Positions 16,671 to 24,969 of a stretch of DNA of 64,000 bases are shown here, one piece after another. The stretch's first letter is position 1, and each line of letters begins with the position of its first letter. The notes beneath the pieces are model-generated. The model saw only the letters and a program-made list of their open reading frames with translations, searched no databases and was not told the origin of the DNA. The translations under genes and the position numbers were made by a program. Origin of the DNA: Mogibacterium sp. Lineage in GTDB: Bacteria; Bacillota; Clostridia; Peptostreptococcales; Anaerovoracaceae. The DNA lies in contig JAFQZQ010000024.1 in the NCBI GenBank assembly GCA_017405845.1, positions 22,105 to 86,104 on the forward strand, given 5' to 3'.

Positions 16671-18125
16671 ATGAGCGTTGGTGAATTTATAGGCTGGTTA
16701 GACGGTCTTGTATGGGGTACCGTAATGATGGTTCTCATCATCGTTGTAGGTATTCTCCTGTCCGTTAGAACCAAGTTCCACCCACAGAGAAGGCTCGGAT
16801 TATCCCTCAGATACGCCGTTACAAACGAGGAAGGCGCAGAGGGAGACGTATCCAGCTTCGGAGCTCTTACAACAGCCCTCGCTGCTACTGTAGGTACAGG
16901 AAACATCGTAGGTGTATCCACAGCTATCATGGGCGGCGGTCCTGGAGCTCTCTTCTGGATGGAGTTTGCAGCATTCTTCGGAATCGCTACAAAGTACGCA
17001 GAAGGTGTTCTTGCTGTTAAGTACAGACACGTAAAGGAAGACGGCTCGATCCTCGGCGGACCTTTCTACTACATTGAAAAGGGAATGGGTCCTAAGTGGA
17101 AATGGCTCGGCAAGCTGTTCGCTCTCTTCGGCTCACTCGCCGGAGCTCTCGGTATCGGAACATCCACACAGGTTAACGGTATCGTAAACGCTATCAACAA
17201 GGTAGCTGTTGAGGCTGGTGCAACAAAGGTTGCTTTCACAGCATTCGGACAGGACGCTACATGGGTCAAGGTCATCGCGGCTATCATCATCACAGCAGGC
17301 ACAATCGCCGTAATCGTCGGTGGTATCCAGAGAATCGCTCAGGTTACTGAGAGAGTCGTACCTGCAATGATGGTACTCTACGTAGTATCCGCTCTGCTGG
17401 TATTCTTCTTCAACATCGGTCACCTCGGTGAAGCTCTTGTAAAGATATTCACAGGCGCATTCGGTGCAAACGCTGAGTACGCTGCACTCGCAGGCGGAGC
17501 AGGCGCTGCATTCAGACTTGCAATGCAAAAGGGTGTTGCGAGAGGTATCTTCTCGAATGAGGCTGGTCTCGGTTCCGCTCCTATCGCTGCTGCTGCTGCA
17601 CAGACAAGAGAATGTGTACGTCAGGGCATGGTATCCTCGACAGGTACATTCCTCGACACTATCGTTATCTGCACAATGACAGGTCTCTGCGTAGTTATGA
17701 CAGGCGCAAACGAGCAGGGTCTCGAGGGCGTAGAAGTAACGATGTGGGCATTCGGACATGGATTCCCATGGCCAACAATGGTAGGATATGTGATCCTCGC
17801 TACATGCCTCGCACTCTTCGCATTCTCGACTATCCTCGGTTGGGACTACTACGCTGAGAGATGTTTCGACTACTTCACAAACGGCAACAAGGGTGCTATC
17901 AGTGCTTACAGATGGCTGTATGTAGCTGCTGTAGCTATCGGACCTTTCCTGCCACTCGGAGTTGTTTGGGACTTCGCTGACCTGATGAACGGACTCATGG
18001 CATTCCCTAACCTGGTTGCTCTGTTCGCTCTCTCCGGCGTTGTTGCAAAAGAGACATTCGACTTCTGGGAAAGAAGACAGTCAGGCGCATACAACGACAA
18101 CCTGCCAAAGAAGGCTAAAAAATAG
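16671..18125 (+). CDS. AGCS family sodium:alanine/glycine symporter (copy 2)
   Basis: This 484-residue polytopic symporter shares the family segments of copy 1: FGALTTALAATVGTGNIVGV near residue 63, GGPGALFWMEFAAFFG near 88, GGPFYYIEKGMG near 127 and GVARGIFSNEAGLGSAPIAA near 287. It takes up alanine, glycine or a similar small amino acid with Na+. A strong promoter, an AAGGAGG ribosome binding site 5-8 bases before ATG, and a strict codon choice (ACA for Thr, GCT/GCA for Ala, few rare codons) point to high expression. It is monocistronic, with its own terminator. Confidence 0.94.
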   Translation: MSVGEFIGWLDGLVWGTVMMVLIIVVGILLSVRTKFHPQRRLGLSLRYAVTNEEGAEGDVSSFGALTTALAATVGTGNIVGVSTAIMGGGPGALFWMEFAAFFGIATKYAEGVLAVKYRHVKEDGSILGGPFYYIEKGMGPKWKWLGKLFALFGSLAGALGIGTSTQVNGIVNAINKVAVEAGATKVAFTAFGQDATWVKVIAAIIITAGTIAVIVGGIQRIAQVTERVVPAMMVLYVVSALLVFFFNIGHLGEALVKIFTGAFGANAEYAALAGGAGAAFRLAMQKGVARGIFSNEAGLGSAPIAAAAAQTRECVRQGMVSSTGTFLDTIVICTMTGLCVVMTGANEQGLEGVEVTMWAFGHGFPWPTMVGYVILATCLALFAFSTILGWDYYAERCFDYFTNGNKGAISAYRWLYVAAVAIGPFLPLGVVWDFADLMNGLMAFPNLVALFALSGVVAKETFDFWERRQSGAYNDNLPKKAKK

Positions 18126-18177
18126 TCTAACGGCTTAACGATCAATCGATCACAAAAATCAAACCAATAACTGATAT

Positions 18178-18207
18178 GACCCCGCACTCCGGTGCGGGGT
18201 CATTTTT
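18178..18207 (+). terminator. Terminator of the second AGCS gene
   Basis: A perfect 10-bp stem (GACCCCGCAC / GTGCGGGGTC) with a 4-base loop is followed by ATTTTTC. Confidence 0.92.
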
Positions 18208-18212
18208 CATAA

Positions 18213-18237
18213 GTAAAAGCCCCGCGTCAGACGCGGG
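18213..18237 (-). terminator. Terminator of the small membrane protein gene
   Basis: CCCGCGT and ACGCGGG (18221-18237) with a 3-base loop are followed on the minus strand by GCTTTTAC. It is convergent with the AGCS terminator. Confidence 0.75.
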
Positions 18238-18276
18238 ACTTGTCTCTGTCGCATATGTGTTGTAGAGATCTGCCGG

Positions 18277-18738
18277 CTACTTCTTTTTCTGGTTACCGAC
18301 TACAGGCTCGGCCTTTACCTTCTTCCAGGTCTTCCTTACCTGATCTATCTGCTTCTTGTCTACGTTTCTCTTCTTCAGCTCTTTAACGTACATTTCTTCA
18401 GTCATGCCGATCTGCTTATAGTACTTGATCATGGATCTTTCCTTGTACTGGATGAAGAAGTAAAGTCCCCCTACCACGGCGAGTCCGATTACCATTGCGA
18501 TCAGCAGGCCCCACCATCTGAGCTTCAGGATCAGCAGTACGGATGCGATTATCCATACAACGCCAACAGCGATAGCACCGTTCCTGAGAGTTTTCTGATC
18601 GATGCCTTTAGGAGCCTTGATGCCCTGCGTGTTGATCTGCTGTCTGTAAAGGTTCTTCTGATATCCGCCGGACGGACGATTGTACATCATATTTCCCTGC
18701 ATGCCGCCCTTTGCTTTTCCGTATCTGTTCTTAGCCAT
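18277..18738 (-). CDS. Small basic membrane protein of unknown function
   Basis: A 153-residue protein with a basic, Gly/Asn/Gln-rich N-terminus (about 50 residues, including KAPKGIDQKTLRNG). Two adjacent transmembrane helices follow (about residues 52-72 and 78-95). The C-terminal helix is highly charged and ends in QKKK. The architecture, a cytoplasmic tail, a membrane hairpin and a basic coiled-coil-like end, gives no function. I do not recognise a named family. The ATG has AAGGGAAAGAGAAT upstream. Monocistronic. Confidence 0.6.
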   Translation of the reverse strand: MAKNRYGKAKGGMQGNMMYNRPSGGYQKNLYRQQINTQGIKAPKGIDQKTLRNGAIAVGVVWIIASVLLILKLRWWGLLIAMVIGLAVVGGLYFFIQYKERSMIKYYKQIGMTEEMYVKELKKRNVDKKQIDQVRKTWKKVKAEPVVGNQKKK

Positions 18739-18889
18739 ATTCTCTTTCCCTTCTAATAGGTTGTTGTTTTTAATTTTTTACTATGTGAGTTTATCATATT
18801 ATCGAAAAGTGTCAATGGGACAGTTCGAAGAGGACCCGGCCATATTGTGCTAAAAGCAACCTTGTACCGGTGCCCCGTTTTTACCTTTT

Positions 18890-18921
18890 CTGTCAAGGTA
18901 TTTTGAAAATAACCTTGACAG
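18890..18921. repeat. Intergenic inverted repeat (CTGTCAAGG arms)
   Basis: Arms CTGTCAAGGTATTTT and AAAATAACCTTGACAG are complementary apart from one extra T and form a hairpin of about 15 bp. It is the first element of a 240-bp repeat cluster that fills the gap 18739-19212. Confidence 0.6.
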
Positions 18922-18953
18922 ATCGGCGGTTTTTCGAAAAATCTACAAGGTTT
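18914..18953. repeat. 40-bp direct repeat, copy A
   Basis: CTTGACAGATC, five variable bases, then a 24-base block containing the palindrome TTTTTCGAAAAA and CTACAAGG. It is 37/40 identical to the copy at 18996-19035. Confidence 0.7.
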
Positions 18954-18995
18954 CCTCAAAAAAGCCCTGATTTTTACGCGGCAAGATCCGCAAAA

Positions 18996-19035
18996 CTTGA
19001 CAGATCCAAGGTTTTTCGAAAAATCTACAAGGTTT
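18996..19035. repeat. 40-bp direct repeat, copy B
   Basis: The second copy of the 40-bp unit differs from copy A only in the spacer (CAAGG for GGCGG). The copies are 42 bases apart. Copy B runs into the 27-bp tandem repeats. Confidence 0.7.
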
Positions 19036-19132
19036 GCGTCTCGGTCACGAGTGGCAGGTTTGCGCCTCAGCCCCAATGCAAGGCTTGCATCTCGCTCCCT
19101 GGTGGCAAGGCTTGCATCTCGCTCCCGGATGA
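19028..19132. repeat. Four tandem 24-27-bp degenerate repeats
   Basis: Units begin at 19028, 19055, 19079 and 19106. Their consensus is CAAGG(T/C)TTGC(A/G)TCTCG followed by about ten bases ending in TGG or TGA. The second unit is shorter (24 bases). The third and fourth are nearly identical. The array does not lie in a convincing reading frame and ends about 40 bases before the promoter of the Hsp70-like operon. Confidence 0.65.
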
Positions 19133-19173
19133 CTAAGGCTAGGGTAGCCGAATGAGGATATTTTGAGGCTTGA

Positions 19174-19203
19174 TTGAAAACCGCCCTCTCTTTGCGGTAT
19201 TAT
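19174..19203 (+). promoter_or_regulatory. Promoter of the Hsp70-like operon
   Basis: TTGAAA (19174-19179), an 18-bp spacer and TATTAT (19198-19203). The first ATG is only 10 bases past the -10 box, so the message may be leaderless; no ribosome binding site is visible. Confidence 0.5.
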
Positions 19204-19212
19204 TAAATTACT

Positions 19213-20097
19213 ATGAAAATGACTGAATTGCTTGAAAAAGACAAGGATAAGCTGCTTACGGAACTTTCCGCTGCAGCTTCTGCCGAGAAGGCCATCAAGG
19301 TACTCGAAAACGAGATCGACAAGCTGCTCCTTAAGCATAACGAGCAGTGTGAGACCGACCGGGAAAGAGAATCCGCTGCATATATGATGCAGGCGGTAAG
19401 GCTTTCGCTGCCTCTGATCGATTCAAATGGAAAGATCAAGGTATGGGAGAGCGGTCACAGGAGCGATGAAGACACAGGAGGTTCCTTTAAGCCATCGTTC
19501 CTGATACTCCTGATCGTCGGCCTTGCGCTTTGCGTCTTCGGATTCGGGCCTCTGATGATGGATGCCTATACGGCAGCAGCGGCTAATGCCCGCGACCAGG
19601 TGTTACTGCACGGAGGTGCTACGGTAGTCGGACTGATTGCCCTCTACTTCTCGGGTTATATGTACAGCAGGCCTAAGAAGGCAGGCAAAAAGGAATATCA
19701 GGTGGATATCCGCATTGATGCTGACCGCATATACCGCAACTTCCGCACCACCATTCTTTCTGTAGACCAGAGTCTCGAAGAGATTCGCGCTGCGGAGCGC
19801 TGGCAGGCGCGTGAAAAAGCCGGCACCATTGAAGGGAGGACTGTTTCCCAGTCCGAGCTGGATCTCTTCTCCGACCTTCTTGCCGCGGCATACAGCGGTG
19901 ATCCGGAATATGCCCTCGAGAAAGTCGAGCAGATTAAATACTTCCTGCACAGGCAGCAGATAGAGGTAGTGGATTACAGCAAAGAGAATGAGAAATACTT
20001 CGACCTGATGCCGGGAAGCAAAATGGCAACCATCAGACCTGCCATGGTAGCTCAAGGCGGGCTTCTCAAGAAGGGCCTCGCTTCTAACGGCAGATAA
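19213..20097 (+). CDS. Coiled-coil membrane protein, partner of the Hsp70-like gene
   Basis: A 294-residue protein. Residues 1-50 form a charged amphipathic, coiled-coil-like segment (MTELLEKDKDKLLTEL...). Two membrane helices lie near residues 95-115 and 130-148. A mainly helical cytoplasmic part follows (ERWQAREKAGTIEGRTVSQSELDLFSDLLAAAYSGD...) and ends in a Gly-rich tail. I recognise no named family. It precedes a membrane-anchored Hsp70-like ATPase by 16 bp and is surely co-transcribed with it, so the two probably form one membrane complex. An alternative start is the second ATG at 19219. Confidence 0.65.
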   Translation: MKMTELLEKDKDKLLTELSAAASAEKAIKVLENEIDKLLLKHNEQCETDRERESAAYMMQAVRLSLPLIDSNGKIKVWESGHRSDEDTGGSFKPSFLILLIVGLALCVFGFGPLMMDAYTAAAANARDQVLLHGGATVVGLIALYFSGYMYSRPKKAGKKEYQVDIRIDADRIYRNFRTTILSVDQSLEEIRAAERWQAREKAGTIEGRTVSQSELDLFSDLLAAAYSGDPEYALEKVEQIKYFLHRQQIEVVDYSKENEKYFDLMPGSKMATIRPAMVAQGGLLKKGLASNGR

Positions 20098-20113
20098 GCA
20101 GAAAGGCTGAGTA

Positions 20114-22027
20114 ATGGATCGTTTTTTCGGATTTGACCTGGGAGATGCCGAGAGCGCAGTCGCCAGACTTAATAAGGAAGATCAGGTGGTGCCTGAAATG
20201 CTCACTGTTGTAGGTGAGCAGAGTTTTATTACGGCATATGCGCAGCTTTCATCGGGTGACCTCCTCATAGGCGAAAAGGCCTGTTACGCTGACAATGTAA
20301 TAAAGCGCAAGATCCGCTTCAAGAGCAGGTTCCTGACGGACCGCTCGAGCGCAGCAGATGTAAAGAGCTTCGCAGCCGGAGTGCTGGGCGAGCTCTACGG
20401 CAGCGGCGATCTCATCAAGAACGAGGACTGCTCGTTCTATGTGGGCTGCCCTGCCGGCTGGAACAAAAACACGAGGGAGCACTACCGCGAGATTTTCGAG
20501 AGCGCGGGATATCCTCCTGCAAAGATAATCTCCGAATCGAGAGCGGCGATGGTCAGCGCGTGCCAGTCAAAGCACCTGCAGATTGGCGTCGACATTCTCT
20601 CGAAGCCGGTTCTTGTAGTTGACATCGGCTCATCGACTACTGACTTCGCCTACATCATGGGCGGAAAGGAAGTCGAAATGCAGACTGCCGGCGAGGTAGT
20701 TCTCGGCGGCGGAATCATGGATGAAATCCTTCTTCAGGAGTCCGTCGAAGCATCGGGACTCGCGCGCAAGAGGATCAAATCCGTCCTTGAGGCAAGCGAC
20801 GCGTGGAAAAACTACGCTGAATTCGCTGCACGCAGGCTGAAGGAGAAATACTTCTCGGATGAGGACTACTGGACGCACCACGACTGCAAAGAGACTATTG
20901 TCATGCACTATGACCGTCCGGTCAAGCTGACGCTCAGAATGAACGGCGGCATTGCAAAGCATCTCGTCAACAGGCGGACTCCTACCCTCAACAACCGTTC
21001 GTGGAAAGAAGTCTTCATTGCCTCACTGAAGGATGTAAAAGAAAACATCTCGGGCGCGCAGCCTGAGCTCATATTCCTGACCGGCGGAGTAAGCAAACTG
21101 GCCGCTATCAGAGACTGGTGCAGTGAAGTCTTCACTGATTCTGTCATCATCTCGGCCACCGACCCTGAATTCTCTGTGGCAAGAGGCCTAGCGTACTGCG
21201 GGCGCATCGACGAAGACATCAAGGAGTTCCGTGAAGACCTCGACGCCCTCATCAAATCGACCACGATAGAAGACATAGTTGAAAAGCACATTCCGCTGCT
21301 TTACAAGGATGCCGTCGACTGTCTGGTAGACCCTATTATCGAACAGGTAGCGATGCCTATATTCGACAGATGGAGAAACGGCGAGATACAGAAACTTTCG
21401 GATACCGATGAGATACTTCAGGTAGAAGTCGCTGACTTCATAAAGAGAGACGAAACCAGAGAGCTGCTGGCCGGACCTATCACAGCGTGGCTCAAGCCGG
21501 TCATCGAAGAGCTCGAGTCGCATACAGTACCTATCTGCATCAAGCACAGAGTGCCTTACACAGCACTGAGTCTGAGGTCGTACCTCTCAGCATCCGACAT
21601 CGACATCAAGGTAGATGCCAAAAATATCTTCGCCGTAGAGGAGATGACCTTCCTCATCGACTCCATAGTAACGGCTCTGGTCGCGATCCTGATATCCGCG
21701 ATCGACCTTATCCCGTTCATGGCGGGTCCAGAGGGCGTGCTCATCGGAGTTATCGCCTCGGCCGTTGTGCTGATTCTCGGCAAGGATAAGATGCAGGAGA
21801 AGCTCCTGACAGCTGACATTCCGAAGGCAATGCGCAGGCTGGTGCCGAAGAACACCTTCAAGATGCGCATGGACAGCATCAGCAGAGACGTAAAGGAGAA
21901 CTTCTACGAGAGTCTCGAAAAGGAGAAGAGCGAAGAGATCACAAAGCGCATGGTCGAAGACATCTCAGGCCAGATCGAACACACGCTGGTAAAGATGGCA
22001 GAGGTAGTCGAGATTCCGCTCGGATAA
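20114..22027 (+). CDS. Membrane-anchored Hsp70-like ATPase
   Basis: A 637-residue protein whose first 360 residues are an actin/Hsp70-fold ATPase. Phosphate-1 loop FGFDLGDAESA lies at 5-15, connect-1 ESRAA at 141-145, phosphate-2 loop VLVVDIGSSTTDF at 166-178 and adenosine motif LTGGVSKLA at 322-330. In canonical DnaK the first loop is DLGTTNS, so this is a divergent member. There is no recognisable DnaK substrate-binding domain. Residues about 360-500 are helical. A hydrophobic hairpin (about 515-556) and a charged C-terminal helix follow. The protein is therefore likely tethered to the membrane beside its operon partner. Its substrate and role are unknown. Confidence 0.78.
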   Translation: MDRFFGFDLGDAESAVARLNKEDQVVPEMLTVVGEQSFITAYAQLSSGDLLIGEKACYADNVIKRKIRFKSRFLTDRSSAADVKSFAAGVLGELYGSGDLIKNEDCSFYVGCPAGWNKNTREHYREIFESAGYPPAKIISESRAAMVSACQSKHLQIGVDILSKPVLVVDIGSSTTDFAYIMGGKEVEMQTAGEVVLGGGIMDEILLQESVEASGLARKRIKSVLEASDAWKNYAEFAARRLKEKYFSDEDYWTHHDCKETIVMHYDRPVKLTLRMNGGIAKHLVNRRTPTLNNRSWKEVFIASLKDVKENISGAQPELIFLTGGVSKLAAIRDWCSEVFTDSVIISATDPEFSVARGLAYCGRIDEDIKEFREDLDALIKSTTIEDIVEKHIPLLYKDAVDCLVDPIIEQVAMPIFDRWRNGEIQKLSDTDEILQVEVADFIKRDETRELLAGPITAWLKPVIEELESHTVPICIKHRVPYTALSLRSYLSASDIDIKVDAKNIFAVEEMTFLIDSIVTALVAILISAIDLIPFMAGPEGVLIGVIASAVVLILGKDKMQEKLLTADIPKAMRRLVPKNTFKMRMDSISRDVKENFYESLEKEKSEEITKRMVEDISGQIEHTLVKMAEVVEIPLG

Positions 22028-22040
22028 AATCACAAGTTAA

Positions 22041-22068
22041 GACCCCGGGTATTCCCGGGGTCATTTTT
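22041..22068 (+). terminator. Terminator of the Hsp70-like operon
   Basis: GACCCCGGG / CCCGGGGTC (22041-22062) with a 4-base loop is followed by ATTTTTG. The convergent dsdA gene stops 9 bases further on and may share the hairpin. Confidence 0.9.
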
Positions 22069-22076
22069 GTTTGTTT

Positions 22077-23426
22077 CTATTCCATGTATGTGTTCATGTA
22101 TTTATCCCAGATTTCGTCCGGTACCAGGCGGCCGCCCGTTGCCCAGCATACCTGTGTGGCGTTGGCCAGCTTCTCAGCTGTAAGGCCGTGTTTCTCGAGG
22201 TATGCCTTACCCTGTTCGTATTTGTTGATCGTGAGCGGGCCGATGAACGCGGCGCAGCTCGATGGTTCAATGAAGATGTCTTCTGTGCTCTTCAGCATCC
22301 TCATATAGTCGAATAGCACTGCATCGCGTACGGTGAAATCTCCCGAAAGCAGGTTGCGGCATATCCTTGTGACCAGTCCGGACGGGCTGGCGCATGCAAG
22401 TCCGTCTGCGGCTGACATTCCGGTAAGGCCGAAATCGCTCACGTTTACTTCGTTGAATCTGTCCGAAGCCATTCCGAGCAGCACCGACGGGAACAGCGTT
22501 GGCTCGCAGAAGAAGATGTGCACGTCGTCCTTGAAGAGGCGCTTGAATCCGTAGCAGACTCCGCCCGGAGCTCCGCCTACCCCGCATGGCACGTAGATTA
22601 TCATCGGATGGTTGGCATCTACAGTGACACCCTTTTCCTCGAGCTGCTTCTTCATTCTGCCTGCGGCAACAGCGTAGCCGAGGAAGAGCGGCAGCGAGTA
22701 CTCGTCATCCACGAAGTAACTGGTCGGATCGAGATCGGAGAGTCTGCGGCCTTCACTGACTGCCTTTGAGTAGTCCTCTTCATACTCGATGACTTCAACG
22801 CCCTTGCTGCGGAGCATGTCCTTCTTCCACTGTCTGGCGTCAGCCGACATGTGCACCTTAACCTTGAAGCCGAGGAATGCGCTCATGATTCCTATCGAGA
22901 GTCCCAGATTTCCCGTGGATCCGACCTGCACGGTATGCTTGCCGAAGAACTCCTTCATATCGTCATCGGCGAAACGCTCATAATTGTCATCTTCTGTGAT
23001 GAGCCCTGCCTCAAGCGCGAGATCTTCGGCGTGCTTCAGCACCTCATAGATTCCGCCCCTGGCCTTGACTGAGCCTGCGATCGGAAGGTGGCTGTCCATC
23101 TTGAGCATGAACCTGCCCGGGATCTCTGCGCCGTAGGTCTCCTCGAGAGCCTTCTTCATATTCGGGATGTCTGCAAGCGGCGACTCGATCAGTCCGTTAT
23201 CCTCTGCAGTCTCAGGGAAGCACTTCTTAATGTATGGAGCGAATTTACGGAGTCTTCTCTCCGTGTCCTCGATATCTGCATCGGTGACCACCAGCTGACA
23301 AAGCGCGTCCGTCATCTTGAACGGAAGCAGCTTATCGTTGATCCACAGAGTCTCGGTCTGTTCAGCGATGTCTCTGAAGACCTGATCTCTTTCGATCATT
23401 TCCTTTGCGTATTCCTTGATGCTCAT
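22077..23426 (-). CDS. dsdA: D-serine ammonia-lyase
   Basis: This 449-residue PLP enzyme deaminates D-serine to pyruvate and ammonia. The lysine that binds PLP is in HLPIAGSVKARGGIYEVL (Lys121), the GSTGNLG phosphate-binding loop is near residue 170, and VGGAPGGVCYG lies near residue 284. The length matches E. coli DsdA. The start has AAAGGAGG upstream. No dsdC or dsdX is adjacent. Upstream lies a leader with a terminator-like hairpin (23451-23502), so transcription may be attenuated. In a fermenting anaerobe it would feed pyruvate and detoxify D-serine. Confidence 0.95.
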   Translation of the reverse strand: MSIKEYAKEMIERDQVFRDIAEQTETLWINDKLLPFKMTDALCQLVVTDADIEDTERRLRKFAPYIKKCFPETAEDNGLIESPLADIPNMKKALEETYGAEIPGRFMLKMDSHLPIAGSVKARGGIYEVLKHAEDLALEAGLITEDDNYERFADDDMKEFFGKHTVQVGSTGNLGLSIGIMSAFLGFKVKVHMSADARQWKKDMLRSKGVEVIEYEEDYSKAVSEGRRLSDLDPTSYFVDDEYSLPLFLGYAVAAGRMKKQLEEKGVTVDANHPMIIYVPCGVGGAPGGVCYGFKRLFKDDVHIFFCEPTLFPSVLLGMASDRFNEVNVSDFGLTGMSAADGLACASPSGLVTRICRNLLSGDFTVRDAVLFDYMRMLKSTEDIFIEPSSCAAFIGPLTINKYEQGKAYLEKHGLTAEKLANATQVCWATGGRLVPDEIWDKYMNTYME

Positions 23427-23450
23427 GGTGCATCCTCCTTTATTTGAAGC

Positions 23451-23502
23451 AAATAAAAAAGCATATTGAACTGCTTACATTTTATCAGCAGTCCAGTATG
23501 CT
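23451..23502 (-). terminator. Terminator-like hairpin in the dsdA leader
   Basis: A 16-base stem with two mismatches (AGCATATTGAACTGCT against AGCAGTCCAGTATGCT) and an 11-base loop is followed on the minus strand by TTTTTTATTT. It ends about 25 bases before the dsdA start codon. Confidence 0.6.
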
Positions 23503-23574
23503 GTCTATCAGTTCGACGAGGAAGCAAAGCAAAAGTACGATGAGGGCCGTTAAGAACTGAAGGTCCCGCAGCAT
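23485..23574 (-). CDS. Possible 29-residue hydrophobic leader peptide
   Basis: An ATG-started frame of 29 codons in the gap between the esterase and dsdA encodes MLRDLQFLTALIVLLLC and then FLVELIDSILDC. It has one membrane-helix-like core with charged ends. Its TGA stop lies inside the dsdA leader hairpin. No ribosome binding site is seen, and the preceding 12 bases are the tail of the esterase terminator, which weakens the case. It could be a leader peptide, a small toxin-like membrane peptide, or chance. Confidence 0.25.
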   Translation of the reverse strand: MLRDLQFLTALIVLLLCFLVELIDSILDC

Positions 23575-23581
23575 TCTTACT

Positions 23582-23612
23582 AAAAAAGCCCTGAGACTTT
23601 CATCTCAGAGCT
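23582..23612 (-). terminator. Terminator after the esterase gene
   Basis: CTGAGA/TCTCAG with an outer GC/GC pair and small bulges (23588-23612) is followed on the minus strand by six T residues. Confidence 0.8.
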
Positions 23613-23629
23613 TTGTAATCCAGCGGTTT

Positions 23630-24961
23630 TTACATCGGGCCTTTATCCCTCGCGAATGTATGATCCATCTTTTTGCGGATATTGATCGGCGAGATGTGGT
23701 GCGCCTTTTCTTCGCCGAAGTGTCTGAACGATCTGTGCCTGCGGCTCACAGGTGGCCAGTATGGCAGTCCGCCTCCGTTAGGGTTCCCGAACCGCACAAA
23801 GTTTGCGACGTAGTGCACCATCTGGTCTTTCAGTTCATAGTCGAATCTTTCGAACGGGCGCCAGCACTTATCCATATTGCCGAACATGTACCAAAGATCC
23901 GATCCATGGAAAGCCTTGAAACTATTACCCGGCAGCTTCCTGTCAAACAGGTATCCGTATACCGGCGCGCTTCCGTGCCTTACCTTCTTCATAGCCCAGC
24001 CGATAGCCATGTCGTAAATTATGTACGGCATGAAATCCTGCGAGGTCACTCCTATCATCATAGGCACGTCCAGATAGTCCCTTTTGCGGATCACCTTCTG
24101 TGGCAGCTCCGGGATGATCTTTCCGTCGATCGACGGCTGCACAGCCTGGAAGCTCCAGTTCTCCCTGGACTCCTCATACCATGCATGCCAGATCTCCTTA
24201 GCCGGAAGCTTCCTGAACGCCTCTGTCGTCTCCACTCCCGCGCGCCTGCGCACGCCTTCCCAGAACGGCAGCGACTGCTTTTTAGTCCACGGCTTTGTCA
24301 GTATCGGCACCGCTCCTGCACCCGACATAAGTATCGCGCCCTTCACGATACCCTTGAGGGTCTGCGAATACATCAGGTTCATTATGGACATGGCTCCCGC
24401 GGACTGCCCCATGATGGTTATACGCTCAGGATCCCCGCCGAAATCGGCGATATGTTCATATATCCAATTGAGCCCGAACACCATGTCGTGCAGGCCGAAG
24501 TTGTTGCCTCCGTAAAGCGAGAATACGTTAAGGCGGTAGCCAAGCGATACAAACACTATATCGTGCTTCGCGTATTCGGTGCATGTGCCGTACGGAAGCT
24601 CTCCGATAGTGCCGGTTTCGAAACCTCCGCCGTGGATGAACACCAGGACAGGCTGTTTCTCTGCCTTCTCACCGGCGATTATGTTCATCGTCATAGGCGA
24701 TTCAGCAAACTTAAACTCCTGATCGCTGCGGAATTCCTTATGATAAAACGCATCCGGCCCGGTCGACTCGTCCCTGTAAGTGAGATACTGGTAGCAGTCG
24801 GTCTCTGTCTTAGTCGCGTCAAACACGTCCCACTTCGGATATGGCTTTGGCATTTCGAAACGTTCAGTTACTGCATACGGGATACCCCGGTACATGCAGA
24901 CCCCCCTACTGACCGTTCCTATTACTCTCCCAAGACCCGTCTGGATCTCTATTGTGTTCAT
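23630..24961 (-). CDS. Type B carboxylesterase family hydrolase
   Basis: This 443-residue alpha/beta hydrolase has the oxyanion motif FIHGGGFETG (HGGG at 110-113) and the nucleophile elbow GQSAGA with Ser187. The FGGDPERIT sequence just before the elbow is diagnostic of the carboxylesterase type B / para-nitrobenzyl esterase family. At 443 residues it is somewhat shorter than typical members (about 490-550). It has no signal peptide, so it acts in the cytosol. It follows the aconitase X small subunit by 8 bp and closes that operon. The ester substrate is unknown. Confidence 0.88.
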   Translation of the reverse strand: MNTIEIQTGLGRVIGTVSRGVCMYRGIPYAVTERFEMPKPYPKWDVFDATKTETDCYQYLTYRDESTGPDAFYHKEFRSDQEFKFAESPMTMNIIAGEKAEKQPVLVFIHGGGFETGTIGELPYGTCTEYAKHDIVFVSLGYRLNVFSLYGGNNFGLHDMVFGLNWIYEHIADFGGDPERITIMGQSAGAMSIMNLMYSQTLKGIVKGAILMSGAGAVPILTKPWTKKQSLPFWEGVRRRAGVETTEAFRKLPAKEIWHAWYEESRENWSFQAVQPSIDGKIIPELPQKVIRKRDYLDVPMMIGVTSQDFMPYIIYDMAIGWAMKKVRHGSAPVYGYLFDRKLPGNSFKAFHGSDLWYMFGNMDKCWRPFERFDYELKDQMVHYVANFVRFGNPNGGGLPYWPPVSRRHRSFRHFGEEKAHHISPINIRKKMDHTFARDKGPM

Positions 24962-24969
24962 TGTTCAGT

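Noticed and set aside
18753..19076. A 107-codon minus-strand reading frame in the repeat region
   Set aside because: It spans the repeats, has an odd Cys/Phe/Lys-rich composition and no ribosome binding site; it is more likely a by-product of the repeats.
19028..19132. CRISPR array
   Set aside because: Units are directly adjacent without unique spacers, and no cas genes are present.
18870..19136. A plus-strand frame with CKACISLPGGKACISLPDD repeats
   Set aside because: The peptide repeat is simply the 27-bp DNA repeat read through; no start signal supports it.
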